A stretch of DNA of 64,000 nt from Anaerolinea sp. (GCA_013822275.1 PNKC01000007.1:1-64000); one strand, 5' to 3'. Counted from the first letter of the stretch, positions 36,465 through 46,078 are shown. The notes: generated from the sequence alone by a model not told the origin. Translations and numbers: made by a program.

Positions 36465-37039
36465 CCCTGTTCCGCTGCCCGCCCCCGACGCTTCAGCCAC
36501 AGTGGCAGTCCGCTGGCGAGAAGGACGGCCTCGTCGGCGGCGGTGGCAAAGCGCTGGTTCACCAGCCCGAGGGCGTCGCGGTAGTACCGCGACAGCCTGT
36601 CCGCGGGCACGATTCCCCACCCGACCTCGTTCGAGACGGCAATCATGGCGCCGGGACGCCGTTGCTGCTCAGCCAGGAGTCCGTCGGCCGCATCGAGACA
36701 GGCCGCAATGACCCGTTCAAAGGTCTCCGGCGACTCGTCCCCGGCCCCGGCATCGCGCATGAATACATTGGCGACCCAGAGGCTCACACAGTCGAGCAGC
36801 ACGGTCGCAGCGGGGTCTCCGGTCCGCAGCGCCCCGACGAGGTCGAGCGGCTCTTCGATGGTCTGCCATTGCCGGGAACGGCGAGCCCGGTGGCGTGCGA
36901 TCCGCCCGGTCGTCTCCTCGTCGAGCGCTTCCATCGTGGCGAGGTAGACGACCGGGCCCCGGTTCCGCGCGGCGACATCCTCGGCGAAGAGGCTCTTCCC
37001 GCTGCGGGCGCCGCCGGTGACGAACGTCAGGAGTCCCAT
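36461..37039 (-). CDS. cobU: CobU/CobP adenosylcobinamide kinase / guanylyltransferase
   Basis: 192 aa. The P-loop is VTGGARSGKSLFAEDVA, then VYLATMEALDEETTGRIARHRARR (the GMP-accepting His region), VLLDCVSLWVANVFM, and AVSNEVGWGIVPADRLSRYYRDALGLVNQ. These are the standard CobU blocks. It phosphorylates adenosylcobinamide and attaches GMP to give AdoCbi-GDP for CobS. It overlaps cobQ and bluB. Normal length, no lesions seen. Confidence 0.95.
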   Translation of the reverse strand: MGLLTFVTGGARSGKSLFAEDVAARNRGPVVYLATMEALDEETTGRIARHRARRSRQWQTIEEPLDLVGALRTGDPAATVLLDCVSLWVANVFMRDAGAGDESPETFERVIAACLDAADGLLAEQQRRPGAMIAVSNEVGWGIVPADRLSRYYRDALGLVNQRFATAADEAVLLASGLPLWLKRRGRAAEQG

Positions 37040-38544
37040 CTGAACTCCCGCCCCGCGAGCGCGAAGATGCGCGGCAGGTCCAGCGAAGACCGGAAGACGT
37101 CCGCGACACGGTCGAAGCGGGCATCGAGACTCTGGATCTCAGACGGCCGGTATGGCTTCCCGCGCAGCGCAGCCACCCGCCCGAGGAATGCGTGTCGAAA
37201 CGCGTCGTTCGCGAACAGTCCGTGCAGATAGCAGCCGAACGCCAGCCCCTGGTTGGCGATGGCTCCCAGCGGCTGACCGCCGTCGTCCCCCGTCAAGGCG
37301 ACCTCGCCGGGATTGATCCCGGTGATGCCGGCGTGGATCTCGTAGCCAGCCACGGCTGTTCCTCCAGCGCCATTGAGAACCCCCGTGTTGGCGACGACGT
37401 GGGCCACGGACTGGCGCGTGACCTTCGATCGGCGAAACTCCGTCACCACGTCGAGCATGCCCAGGCCGTCGACGATGCCAGCCGGCCCTTCGACGCCGAG
37501 CGGGTCCTCGATGCGCCTCCCCAGCATCTGAAACCCTCCGCAGATGCCCACCACGGGCACACCCGTCTGCTGCGCGGCCGCGATCGCCTCCGGGAATCCC
37601 CGCTCGCGCAACCAGGCGAGGTCGTCCCGCGTCGCCTTTGTGCCGGGGAGGACGATGAGGTCGGCGCCGGTGAGCTGCTCCGGGCCGTCAGCGTATCGGA
37701 GGCAGATGTCCTGCTCCGCCGCCAGGGGATCGAAGTCGTCGAAGTTGGAAATACGGGGCAGCCGGACGACTGCGACGCAAAGCTGTCCAGATACGAACGG
37801 TTGGTCGGAGGCCCGCTCGAGAGCAACGGCATCCTCCTCGGGCAGCCCGTGCTGGTGGACCCATGGCACCACGCCAACGACGGGGACGCCGGTGAGCTTC
37901 TCGATGTCGGTCAGGCCCGGTTCCAGGAGGGATGGGTCGCCGCGGAAGCGGTTGATGATGAAACCACGGACGAGCCGTTGCTCCTCCGGGTCGAGCAGGT
38001 GGTGCGTCCCGAAGAGGTGCGCAAAGACGCCGCCGCGATCAATATCACCCACGAGCAGAACGGGCGCCTGCGCGTAGAGCGCGACGCGCATGTTGGCGAT
38101 GTCGCGCGCCTTGAGGTTGATCTCCGCGGGGCTGCCGGCCCCCTCGATGATCACGAGGTCGAAGACGGCCCGCAGCCGATCGAGGGCGGCGGTGACCTCG
38201 CCCCAGATGACTGCCTTCGCATCCTGGTACTGGGCCGCCGCCAGCCTTGCGAACGGCCTGCCGTTGACGATCACCTGCGAGCGGTGGTCCGCTTCCGGCT
38301 TGAGCAGGACCGGGTTCATATCGACATGCGGCGCAAGGCGGGCGGCGAGCGCCTGCACCGCCTGCGCCCGGCCGATCTCGTGCCCCTCGAACGTGACGGC
38401 CGCGTTGTTCGACATGTTCTGCGCTTTGAACGGCGCGACTCGTACACCTTCCTGTTCAAACAACCGGCAGAGGCCGGCCACGAGGAAGCTCTTCCCCGCA
38501 GATGACGCCGTCCCCTGTACCATCAGCACGGTTCCCTGGCTCAT
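37027..38544 (-). CDS. cobQ: Cobyric acid synthase CobQ/CbiP
   Basis: 505 aa from the ATG at 38544, which overlaps the cobD stop. The N-terminal amidoligase P-loop-like domain is VLMVQGTASSAGKSFLVAGLC and FKAQNMSNNAAVTFEGHEIGRAQAVQA. It also has INRFRGDPSLLEPG. The C-terminal class-I glutamine amidotransferase has VVGICGGFQMLGRRIEDP (catalytic Cys). It amidates carboxylates b, d, e and g of adenosylcobyrinic acid a,c-diamide. It overlaps cobU by 13 bp. Confidence 0.96.
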   Translation of the reverse strand: MSQGTVLMVQGTASSAGKSFLVAGLCRLFEQEGVRVAPFKAQNMSNNAAVTFEGHEIGRAQAVQALAARLAPHVDMNPVLLKPEADHRSQVIVNGRPFARLAAAQYQDAKAVIWGEVTAALDRLRAVFDLVIIEGAGSPAEINLKARDIANMRVALYAQAPVLLVGDIDRGGVFAHLFGTHHLLDPEEQRLVRGFIINRFRGDPSLLEPGLTDIEKLTGVPVVGVVPWVHQHGLPEEDAVALERASDQPFVSGQLCVAVVRLPRISNFDDFDPLAAEQDICLRYADGPEQLTGADLIVLPGTKATRDDLAWLRERGFPEAIAAAQQTGVPVVGICGGFQMLGRRIEDPLGVEGPAGIVDGLGMLDVVTEFRRSKVTRQSVAHVVANTGVLNGAGGTAVAGYEIHAGITGINPGEVALTGDDGGQPLGAIANQGLAFGCYLHGLFANDAFRHAFLGRVAALRGKPYRPSEIQSLDARFDRVADVFRSSLDLPRIFALAGREFRWDS

Positions 38545-39590
38545 GAGACACACTCCAGAAGGTCGCCGAGCAGCCGGTCTGCCTGCCCGGCGCGGGGGAT
38601 AGCGACGCGAATGTGCGTCGGCAAGCCGAAGGACGAGCAGTCGCGGACGACCCATCCGCGCTGCAGGAGCGCCTTCCGTACCCGCGGCGCATCGCCCGCG
38701 CGGAGGAGGACGAAGTTGGCGGACGACGGGCCGGTGGGGATCCCGGCCACGGAGAGCGCACGTTGAACGTGAGCGCGGGTCGCCGCGACGAGCTCGCGCG
38801 ATTCGTCTGCGAACGCCCGCTCATTGAGCGCCTGCAGTCCGGCTGCTGCCGCCGGGGCACTTACGCTCCAGCACGGCTGCAGCCGTTCCACGGCAGCGAT
38901 GATCCCCGGTTCGGCGGCAAGGAAACCGAGCCGAAGCCCGGGGACCGCGTGTAACTTCGTCAGTGACCTCACGAGTGCAAGCCCGGGAGCCGGCTGCATC
39001 CGCTCGTCCCGCGGCCAGGCGAAGTCCATGTACGCCTCATCGACGACCAGAACGCCCCCGGCGTCAACGACGCACTGGTGCATGCGGTAGAGAACCGAAC
39101 GGGGGACCAGCAGCCCGGTCGGATTGTTCGGGTTGCAGAGGAAAACCAGGCCGGGTCTTAGCTCCTGAATCGCCTCGCTCAGTGCCACCTCCGGGAGGGC
39201 GAACTCAGGCGGCTCGGCCCGCACCTCCGCGACCGTCATGCCGGCTGCCTCCGCCGCGGCCCGGTACTCGCCGAAGGTGGGGCCCACGATGAGCGCCGTG
39301 CTCGACTGCCGCGCGAAGGCCTGGCAGAGCAGGTACAAGACCTCGGTGGAGCCGTTGCCCGCGAGGACCTGGCAAGGGTCGACGACGGCGGCCTCCGCGT
39401 ACCGGTTGCGAAGCGTCGCCGCATCCGGCTCCGGGTAGCGTTCGAGCACGGCCGTCCGCGCCGCGGCCACGACCCGCTCATGTGGGCCGTAGGGGTTCAG
39501 GCTCGCACTCAGGTCGATGAGCGCGATTCCCTGCGCCTCTGCCTCCCGGAGCTCCGCAACCGTGACCCCACCGTGGATTACGCGCGCCAT
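38541..39590 (-). CDS. cobD: CobD-type L-threonine-O-3-phosphate decarboxylase (aminotransferase fold)
   Basis: 349 aa from the ATG at 39590, overlapping the cbiB stop. It is a PLP fold-I, HisC-like enzyme: IDLSASLNPYGPHERVV, VLAGNGSTEVLYLLCQAF, VFLCNPNNPTGLLVPRS, VLVVDEAYMDFAW, and the PLP-lysine region LVRSLTKLHAVPGLRLGF. The B12-operon context distinguishes it from histidinol-phosphate aminotransferase. It makes (R)-1-amino-2-propanol phosphate for CbiB. Confidence 0.92.
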   Translation of the reverse strand: MARVIHGGVTVAELREAEAQGIALIDLSASLNPYGPHERVVAAARTAVLERYPEPDAATLRNRYAEAAVVDPCQVLAGNGSTEVLYLLCQAFARQSSTALIVGPTFGEYRAAAEAAGMTVAEVRAEPPEFALPEVALSEAIQELRPGLVFLCNPNNPTGLLVPRSVLYRMHQCVVDAGGVLVVDEAYMDFAWPRDERMQPAPGLALVRSLTKLHAVPGLRLGFLAAEPGIIAAVERLQPCWSVSAPAAAAGLQALNERAFADESRELVAATRAHVQRALSVAGIPTGPSSANFVLLRAGDAPRVRKALLQRGWVVRDCSSFGLPTHIRVAIPRAGQADRLLGDLLECVS

Positions 39591-40504
39591 CGGCGTCCTC
39601 CTTCGTAAACGGCTCCCACGGTCAGCAACAGTGCGGCGCCGAGGGCCAATACGCCCGTGTGGTTGGCGCGCATGATGTCTGCAGGTCCCGGCGGCCGCCC
39701 TGGCGCGTTGAGGACGTGATGGCCTCGCTTTTCGAGGCGAACCGCAAGCCCATGGGCCATCGCCGCCATCGGCCACCCGGAGTTCGGACTTGGCGTGGCA
39801 GCGTGGTCGCTCCAGGCGCCGCGCAGGGCAGCCCGGGGTGCCCCACCGGCGCAGGCGATCAGCAGTGCCGTCAGCCGCGCCGGGACGAAGTTGAGCAGGT
39901 CGTCCAGCCGCGCCGCCGGCGTGCCGAACCAGCCCCTGGCGTGGTAGCCGACCATTGCATCGAGCGTGTTCACCGCGCGATACGCGAACGCTGCCTCGAG
40001 ACCGGCGAGAAGATACCAGCCCAAGGGTGCGACCACGCTATCCGAGAGGTTCTCCGCGACCGACTCGACCGCCGCGGAGGCGAGCAGCGCTTGGTCCAGT
40101 GAACCCGTGTCGCGACTGACCATGCGCGCCGCGGCCGAGCGCGCGGCGTCGAGAGCGCCCAGCGCGAGTGGCTCCCGAACAGCCTCCGCATGGGCGAGGA
40201 GGGCCCGCGCCGCGAACGCTTGCTTAAGAAGCGCCGCTTCCACGGGCACGCTGAGCCAGCCCGGGAGCGTATCGGAACAACGGCGCCCGAGCTGCCCGAC
40301 GCCGATCGCCGTGGCCAGCGCAGCCGCGAGCAGCCCCACGCCGGCGGCCGGGGCTGAACGCCGTCCCGAGTGCGGCGCCATCCGGTCGAAAAGCGCGGCG
40401 CCCCGCCCGAGCCAGGCGACCGGGTGGTACTGGTTCGGCAGCTCCCCGAAGGCGGCGTCGAGCGCGAGCGCGGTCAGAACGACCGCAACCCGTCGGCGGA
40501 TCAT
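39578..40504 (-). CDS. cbiB: CbiB, adenosylcobinamide-phosphate synthase
   Basis: 308 aa from the ATG at 40504, overlapping the cobS stop. It is a membrane protein. Family blocks include ALALDAAFGELPNQYHPVAWLG, MVSRDTGSLDQALLASAAVESVAENLSDSVVAPLGWYLLAG, AYRAVNTLDAMVGYH, and SPNSGWPMAAMAHGLAVRLEK. It joins cobyric acid and aminopropanol phosphate. The long ORF-track extension upstream is a shadow of cobS. Confidence 0.95.
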   Translation of the reverse strand: MIRRRVAVVLTALALDAAFGELPNQYHPVAWLGRGAALFDRMAPHSGRRSAPAAGVGLLAAALATAIGVGQLGRRCSDTLPGWLSVPVEAALLKQAFAARALLAHAEAVREPLALGALDAARSAAARMVSRDTGSLDQALLASAAVESVAENLSDSVVAPLGWYLLAGLEAAFAYRAVNTLDAMVGYHARGWFGTPAARLDDLLNFVPARLTALLIACAGGAPRAALRGAWSDHAATPSPNSGWPMAAMAHGLAVRLEKRGHHVLNAPGRPPGPADIMRANHTGVLALGAALLLTVGAVYEGGRRWRA

Positions 40505-41262
40505 GGAAGCCCCCATCCGCTGCGCATCCCCGGGTGGGCGAGGATGGCTGCGCCGGCCAGCAGGCCGGCTGTCTGGCTGAGCTCGACTGCAGCGCCGAGA
40601 GCATCGCCGTTGAGGCCACCGAACCGCCATGCACACAGGGCCGCAACGCCTGCCGCGGAACCGACCACGACCGCCCAGACAATGAGGCCGGCGACTGAGC
40701 CGAGCGCGGCAGCGATCAGGAACGAGCAGGCAAGCGAAGCGCCTACGGCCCCGTTCGAGGCGCCGTTTCGGGCCGCTGCCACCATGCGGCTTTCCGCCAG
40801 CGGTGGCAGGGCCCGCATCGCCAGGGGCAGCGCCGCGCGAGCCGCCGCCGGCGAGACAAGGAGAAGCAGCGCACCGTGCCAGGGCGAGCAGGCCGAAAGC
40901 GCCGCGACCTGCAGCGTGAGGACAAGCGCCACCGCCACGACCCCGAACGTGCCATGGTGGACGTCGTGCAGGATGGCGATCCGCCGCTCCTGGTCCACAG
41001 GCGCGAGAGCGGCGTCGGACGCGTCGGCAAGGCCGTCGAGGTGGAGCATCCCGGTGACCATTGCCAGCGCCGTCACGGCGAGGGCGCCCGGTACGAGGGT
41101 TCCGGGCCAGACCCATGCCGCAAGGAGCCAGCAGCCGGCGGCGAGGGTGCCAACCAGCAGCCCGGCCACCGCGAACCAACCGAGTCCTGCACCGGGCGCC
41201 TGCAGCCGGCCCGGCACGGGTAGTGCGGTGAGCAGCGCAACTGCGGCGAGAGCCCCGTTCAC
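40501..41262 (-). CDS. cobS: CobS, adenosylcobinamide-GDP ribazoletransferase (cobalamin synthase)
   Basis: 253 aa, mostly hydrophobic helices. The catalytic motif is MVTGMLHLDGLADASDAALA, followed by RRIAILHDVHHGTFGVVAVAL. The N-terminal LLTALPVPG is typical. It condenses AdoCbi-GDP with alpha-ribazole(-phosphate) in the membrane. It overlaps cobT and cbiB by 4 bp each. Confidence 0.95.
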   Translation of the reverse strand: MNGALAAVALLTALPVPGRLQAPGAGLGWFAVAGLLVGTLAAGCWLLAAWVWPGTLVPGALAVTALAMVTGMLHLDGLADASDAALAPVDQERRIAILHDVHHGTFGVVAVALVLTLQVAALSACSPWHGALLLLVSPAAARAALPLAMRALPPLAESRMVAAARNGASNGAVGASLACSFLIAAALGSVAGLIVWAVVVGSAAGVAALCAWRFGGLNGDALGAAVELSQTAGLLAGAAILAHPGMRSGWGLP

Positions 41263-42341
41263 GCCTCGCCCCGCGATACGCTGGCGGACTCAAAGGTGGC
41301 CATCTCGCACAGCACTCGAGCTGCCGCACGCACCAGGGGGATGGCGAGCGCGGCGCCGCTCCCTTCGCCCAGGCGCAGGTCGAGCGTGAGCAGCGGCTCC
41401 AGCGCCAGCGCGTCGAGCATGATGCGGTGCCCCGGTTCGACAGAACGGTGGCCGGCGATCAAGTACGGCCGTACCCCTGGGGCGATGCGGTCCGCGACGA
41501 GCGCGGCGGCGCCGCAGATGAACCCATCGAGCAATACCGGGATGCCCGCCCTGGCGCCGCCGATGACCAGGCCCGCGAGGGCGGCGATCTCGAATCCGCC
41601 GACGGAGGCCAGCGCGTCAAGCCCGTCGTCCGGGCCAGGCCGGTGCAGATCGAGCGCGGCACAGATGACCCGGCACTTGTTTGCCCAGGCGTTGTCGTCG
41701 ATGCCGGTCCCCCGGCCGGTGACCTCCTCGGGCGGGCGGCCGGTGAGGGCGGCGACGAGCGCCGAGGCTGCCGTCGTGTTGCCGATGCCCATCTCCCCGA
41801 GGGCGAGGAGGTCAGCGCCGGCGGCGGCTTCTTCGGAAGCGACCTGGAGCCCGAAGGCAATGGCGGCGAGTGCTTCGCCCCGGGTCATCGCCGGTTCCCG
41901 CGCGAAGTTGCGGGTGCCCGCGCGAACGCGGCGTACGCGCAGGCCGGGTTGCTCGTTGAGGGCGGCGCGGCTACCGGCATCGAGCACAAGGAGGCCGGCC
42001 CCGGCGGCGGCGGCAAGCACATTGATGGCGGCGCCCCCGGAGAGGAAGTTCGCCAGCATCTGGCCGGTCACCTCGGAGGGGTAGGCCGAAACGCCCTCCT
42101 CCGTGATGCCATGGTCACCCGCGGCGACGACGACGAGCGGACGCTCGACGGCGGGCAGTGCACGGCGCTGAATACCGGCCAGTTGCACGCCGAGGAGTTC
42201 GAGGCGGCCAAGACTTCCCCTCGGTTTCGTGAGCTGGTCCTGGCGATCGAGCGCGGCGGCCATCGCCTCCGCATCCAGCGGCCGGATGGCAGCGATGGCT
42301 TCGCCAAGCGCGGCCTCGTCTCTTCTGGCTTGCTCGTTCAT
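41259..42341 (-). CDS. cobT: CobT, nicotinate-nucleotide:DMB phosphoribosyltransferase
   Basis: 360 aa. Conserved blocks include LTKPRGSLGRLELLGVQLAG, VVAAGDHGITEEGVSAYPSEVTGQML, FLSGGAAINVLAAAAGA, LLALGEMGIGNTTAASALVAAL and ASVGGFEIAALAGLVIGGA. It activates DMB, made by BluB in the same operon, to alpha-ribazole phosphate for CobS. Normal length with no lesions. Confidence 0.96.
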   Translation of the reverse strand: MNEQARRDEAALGEAIAAIRPLDAEAMAAALDRQDQLTKPRGSLGRLELLGVQLAGIQRRALPAVERPLVVVAAGDHGITEEGVSAYPSEVTGQMLANFLSGGAAINVLAAAAGAGLLVLDAGSRAALNEQPGLRVRRVRAGTRNFAREPAMTRGEALAAIAFGLQVASEEAAAGADLLALGEMGIGNTTAASALVAALTGRPPEEVTGRGTGIDDNAWANKCRVICAALDLHRPGPDDGLDALASVGGFEIAALAGLVIGGARAGIPVLLDGFICGAAALVADRIAPGVRPYLIAGHRSVEPGHRIMLDALALEPLLTLDLRLGEGSGAALAIPLVRAAARVLCEMATFESASVSRGEA

Positions 42342-43681
42342 TCCCTGGGTCCTTTACACGTGTCGATGAATCGTTGGGCCGCGTCCGGGGACGCGGCGAA
42401 GTGCAGGTGGAGGTAGGAACTCCAGACCGAGCCCAGGGCGAAGCCATCAAGCCGTCCGGGATCCTGGAACCGCCAGCATGCCGATGCCTCGGACGGTGGT
42501 TCGGCGGCGGAGAGGTGGAACTCGTGGCCGCGAAGGCGATCGCCGGCCTTCGCCACAGGCCCGTCCCGGAGCGCGGTCGCCACGCGGTAGCCAAGCGCGA
42601 GGCGCGTGCCCTGCATCGTGCTCAGCAGAGAGGTAAGCCCGGCCATCTCGTAGCGTGAGCCATCCAGTGCGGTGAGCGATTGCCCGAGGTACATGTGCCC
42701 GCCACACTCGGCGTAGACGGGCAATCCCGCCGCGGCGTGGGCGCGCAGCGCCTCGTGCATCGGGCGGTTCGCCGCGAGTTCGGCGGCGAACACCTCCGGG
42801 TAGCCGCCCCCGATGTACACCCCGCGCGCCCCCGCAGGGAGGGACGCATCCGTCAGCGGCGAGAACGGGAGCAGTTCCGCGCCCCGCGCGACGAGTTCAT
42901 CCAGGCCATCTTCGTAGTAGAAGGAGAAGGCCGCGTCACGGGCGATGGCGATCGGGACGTGCGCCGCCGCTGTCACGGGCTCTTCGCCGGCCTCGTCCGG
43001 GACCTCCGCCGCCAGCGCGAGGAGCGCGTCGATATCGATGCCCCTCGCGGCGGCGGCTGCAATGCTGGCGAGGCTCGTGGACGCGTCTCGTTCGAGCGCG
43101 GAGACGAGGCCAAGGTGCCGCCCCGGAAGCGCGAAGGCGTCGTCGCGGTGCATGAGCCCGAGTACGGGCACCTCCGACTGCCGTTCGATCGCCACCTTTG
43201 CTGCCTCGAAGTGCCGCTCTCCAGCGATACGGTTCAGCACAACGCCTGCCACTCGGAGGCCGGGGTCGAAGGTGGCATAGCCGAGGACCATCGCGGCCGC
43301 GCTGCGGGCCATCGCGCTCGCGTCCACGACCAGTACTACGGGAAGGCCGAGGAGCTTTGCGACCTGCGCGGTGCTGCCCGACTCGTCCTCCCCGCTCCGG
43401 CCGTCGAACAGGCCCATCACGCCCTCGACGATGGCGACGTCCGCTCGCTGTGCGGCTCGTCTGAAGGCTCGCACGATCAGCTCGGGTGGCATGATCCACG
43501 AATCGAGGTTGCGACAGGGCTGGCCCGAAGCGGTGGTGTGGAACGTCGGGTCCAGGTAATCGGGACCGGCCTTGAAGGCCGCGACGCGCAGGCCGCGTGC
43601 GCGAAGGGCGCCGATAATCCCCGCGGTCACGGTGGTCTTGCCGACGCCGCTCTGTGTGCCGCCGATGACGATCGCCTTCAA
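42338..43681 (-). CDS. cbiA: Cobyrinate a,c-diamide synthase CobB/CbiA
   Basis: 447 aa. The P-loop is VIGGTQSGVGKTTVTAGIIGAL, with FKAGPDYLDPTFH, VEGVMGLFDG, and the class-I amidotransferase YAECGGHMYLGQSLTALDG with its catalytic Cys. It amidates the a and c carboxylates of cobyrinate or hydrogenobyrinate. Whether it acts on de novo or salvaged corrinoid is open, because no corrin-ring genes are in the window. It overlaps both neighbours by 4 bp. Confidence 0.95.
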   Translation of the reverse strand: MKAIVIGGTQSGVGKTTVTAGIIGALRARGLRVAAFKAGPDYLDPTFHTTASGQPCRNLDSWIMPPELIVRAFRRAAQRADVAIVEGVMGLFDGRSGEDESGSTAQVAKLLGLPVVLVVDASAMARSAAAMVLGYATFDPGLRVAGVVLNRIAGERHFEAAKVAIERQSEVPVLGLMHRDDAFALPGRHLGLVSALERDASTSLASIAAAAARGIDIDALLALAAEVPDEAGEEPVTAAAHVPIAIARDAAFSFYYEDGLDELVARGAELLPFSPLTDASLPAGARGVYIGGGYPEVFAAELAANRPMHEALRAHAAAGLPVYAECGGHMYLGQSLTALDGSRYEMAGLTSLLSTMQGTRLALGYRVATALRDGPVAKAGDRLRGHEFHLSAAEPPSEASACWRFQDPGRLDGFALGSVWSSYLHLHFAASPDAAQRFIDTCKGPRE

Positions 43682-44205
43682 AAGTCTATCCCTCGCTGTG
43701 CCGGGATCCCGCTCTGGTAGGGGTGCTTCACTTCGCGCATCTCGGTTACGAGGTCGGCGGCTTCGACGAGTGCTTCCGGGGCCGCCCGGCCGGTCACGAT
43801 GACGTGCACGTGAGGTGGCCGTGCGGCAATCGTGGCGGCGGCGTCGCTGGCATCGATCCAGAGATACTGGAGCGGATAGGTGAACTCATCGAGCACAACG
43901 AGGTCGTGCTCCCCCGCGGCGATGAGCTCCTTCGCCCGCTCCCAGGCGTCCAACGCCAGCTGCTTCGTATGCTCGATGTCCTTCGAGAGCCAGGTAAAGC
44001 CGTCGCCAAGGGGCACAATCTCGATGCCCAGGCGGCCCGCTGCCAGCCGTTCACCGCTCGCCCGCTTCCCCGACTTGATGAACTGCAGCATGGTGGCCCG
44101 ATAGCCATGGCCGGTCGCCCGCACTACCGCGCCAACAGCCGCCGATGTCTTTCCCTTCCCGTTGCCCGTGTACACCAGGAACAAGCCTCGCACTGGAGCA
44201 GTCAC
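43678..44205 (-). CDS. cobO: CobO/BtuR corrinoid adenosyltransferase
   Basis: 175 aa. The P-loop is FLVYTGNGKGKTSAAVGAVVRATGHG, followed by MLQFIKSGKRASGE, and DLVVLDEFTYPLQYLW. VIVTGRAAPEALVEAADLVTEMREVKHPYQ is the standard CobA/CobO C-terminal block. It transfers adenosyl from ATP to Co(I) corrinoids. It follows the BtuFCD importer genes, consistent with immediate adenosylation of imported corrinoid. Confidence 0.95.
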   Translation of the reverse strand: MTAPVRGLFLVYTGNGKGKTSAAVGAVVRATGHGYRATMLQFIKSGKRASGERLAAGRLGIEIVPLGDGFTWLSKDIEHTKQLALDAWERAKELIAAGEHDLVVLDEFTYPLQYLWIDASDAAATIAARPPHVHVIVTGRAAPEALVEAADLVTEMREVKHPYQSGIPAQRGIDF

Positions 44206-45020
44206 GCCTCACCTCCTTGATTGGCTATATGGGGATGCCCCGTGAGCGAATGGACGACGACGGGACTCAGGCACTCCGGGTGCGAAAGCACGCGCAGTGG
44301 CGTCCCGTAGGTCCGAACCAGCAGCGGCGCCGTGAGGACTTCTGCAGGCGGTCCGTAGCCCGCGATTCCCCCATCAGCGAGAAGCAGGAGCCGGTCGCAA
44401 AACAGCGCCGCGAGACTCAGGTCATGAATGACGACGAGCGCCGCCAGCCCCTCGTCCCGGGAGAGGCGACGAACAAGCCCGAGGATGGATGCCTGGAACC
44501 GGAGGTCGAGGTTCGAGGTCGGCTCATCGAGGATGAGGAGCCGCGGTTCCTGTGCCAGCGCCCGGGCGATGCTCACGCGTTGCTGTTCGCCGCCTGAGAG
44601 TTCGCCGATCGGTCGCGAGCCGAGGGAGAAGACACCGGCCCGTTCCATCGCCCGCTCGACTGCGGCTCGGTCCTTCGGCGATTCGGCCCCGAAGAGTCCG
44701 AGGTGCGGCAGCCGGCCGAGCGCAACCAGCTCGCGGACGGCGAAGCCCGGAGGCGCTGCCGGCTGCTGGGCCACGTAGGCGCAGGTCCGCGCGCGCTCCC
44801 CGGGCGATACCGACCGCAGCGCGCTGCCCCTCAAGCGGATGGCGCCCGCAGCGGCTGGCAGGAGCCCGGCCGCCGCGCGCGCGATCGTCGATTTGCCTGC
44901 ACCGTTAGGGCCACAGAGCGCCATGACTTCGCCGTCGCCCAGCTCGAAGGTCACACCGGAAACGACCGCGCGCCCTCCCAAGCGGACCTCCACGCCTTCG
45001 AACGAAAGCTGTGTGTTCAT
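44202..45020 (-). CDS. btuD: BtuD-like ATPase of a corrinoid ABC importer
   Basis: 272 aa from the ATG at 45020, overlapping the permease stop. The 84 upstream residues of the ORF track are not used. Walker A is ALCGPNGAGKSTIARAAAGLL, the Q-loop region ACAYVAQQPAAPPGF, signature GELSGGEQQRVSIARALA, Walker B PRLLILDEPTSNLD, and H-loop LVVIHDLSLAALFCDR. FecE/BtuD family. Corrinoid specificity comes from the riboswitch and operon, not from the sequence alone. Confidence 0.93.
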   Translation of the reverse strand: MNTQLSFEGVEVRLGGRAVVSGVTFELGDGEVMALCGPNGAGKSTIARAAAGLLPAAAGAIRLRGSALRSVSPGERARTCAYVAQQPAAPPGFAVRELVALGRLPHLGLFGAESPKDRAAVERAMERAGVFSLGSRPIGELSGGEQQRVSIARALAQEPRLLILDEPTSNLDLRFQASILGLVRRLSRDEGLAALVVIHDLSLAALFCDRLLLLADGGIAGYGPPAEVLTAPLLVRTYGTPLRVLSHPECLSPVVVHSLTGHPHIANQGGEA

Positions 45021-46078
45021 GGCAGGCCCCGCCGCTGCCGGCGAAGCAGGATCAGGAAGAAGGGCGACCCCGCGGCCGCCGTGATGATCCCCACGGGCAG
45101 CTCTTGTGGAGCGAGCACCATCCGGGCGCCGAGATCGGCGAGGATGAGGAACGTGGCGCCGAAGAGGAGTGTCACGGGGAAGAGCACGCGATTGTCCGGC
45201 CCAACGAGCAGCCGGCAGGCATGCGGGACGATCAGCCCGACGAAGCCGATCAGCCCTGAGAGCGCCACACACACCGCCGTTCCCAGCGACGCCACCACCA
45301 CCGTCACGATCTTGAGCCGCTCGACGCGGACGCCGAGCGTGGCTGCTTCGTCGTCGCCGAGCTGGAGGGCGTTCAGCCGGTGGGTGCAGAGCAGGAGCAC
45401 CACCCAGGAGGCCCCGACGTATGGCGACGCGAGCTGCAGCTTCTCCCAGCTCGACGTTGTGAAGTCGCCGTATAGCCAGGAGAAGACGACAAAAGCCTTG
45501 GCCTCGTTCAGCATCATCACCAGCGTGGTCGCCGCGGTTGCGGCCGCGGAAACCGCCACGCCCGCGAGCACGTGGTTCGCCGTTGGTACCGTCCGCCCGG
45601 AGCGCGCGAGTTCGTACGTGAGCGCAACGGCAGCCAGTGCCCCTACGAAGGCGAAGAGGGCGACGTAGCCGAAGCCGTAGTAGTTCAGCGGTAGCGGAGA
45701 GACGATCGCGATGGCCGCGCCCAGGCCCGCCCCGGACGCCACGCCGATGAGGTAGGGGTCGGCCAGTGGGTTGCGAAAGACGGACTGGTAGGTGGCGCCG
45801 CTCAATGCCAGCGTCCCGCCCACCATCCCCGCGAGCAGGACGCGCGGCAGCCGGACCTGCCAGACGATGGTGTCTGCGGCCCCAGCGCCACCCTCTCCCT
45901 GGAATGTCACGTGACGGAAGATGCTGGCCGCGACTGTGGTCTGCGGGATGCTCACGGCGCCGACGGAGGTGGCAAAGATCACCGCTGCGACGAGCGTCGG
46001 GATGCCGGCGGCCAGCACGAGGCGCGCGGCCGGCCGCGCCGCCGGCCCGGCAACCATCGAACGCGCTCGCGCGCTCAC
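45017..46078 (-). CDS. btuC: BtuC-like permease of a corrinoid ABC importer (FecCD family)
   Basis: 353 aa with about ten hydrophobic helices. FecCD landmarks include RLPRVLLAGMVGGTLALSGATYQSVFRNPLADPYLIGVASGAGLGA, quoted in parts: RLPRVLLAGMVGG and NPLADPYLIGVASGAG. GLIGFVGLIVPHACRLLVGPD is the coupling-helix region. It is the membrane channel for the BtuF-bound corrinoid. It overlaps btuF and btuD by 4 bp. Confidence 0.94.
   Translation of the reverse strand: MSARARSMVAGPAARPAARLVLAAGIPTLVAAVIFATSVGAVSIPQTTVAASIFRHVTFQGEGGAGAADTIVWQVRLPRVLLAGMVGGTLALSGATYQSVFRNPLADPYLIGVASGAGLGAAIAIVSPLPLNYYGFGYVALFAFVGALAAVALTYELARSGRTVPTANHVLAGVAVSAAATAATTLVMMLNEAKAFVVFSWLYGDFTTSSWEKLQLASPYVGASWVVLLLCTHRLNALQLGDDEAATLGVRVERLKIVTVVVASLGTAVCVALSGLIGFVGLIVPHACRLLVGPDNRVLFPVTLLFGATFLILADLGARMVLAPQELPVGIITAAAGSPFFLILLRRQRRGLP

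Noticed and set aside
37192-38505. 437-aa plus-strand ORF over cobQ
   Set aside because: Antisense shadow of a gene with complete CobQ motifs.
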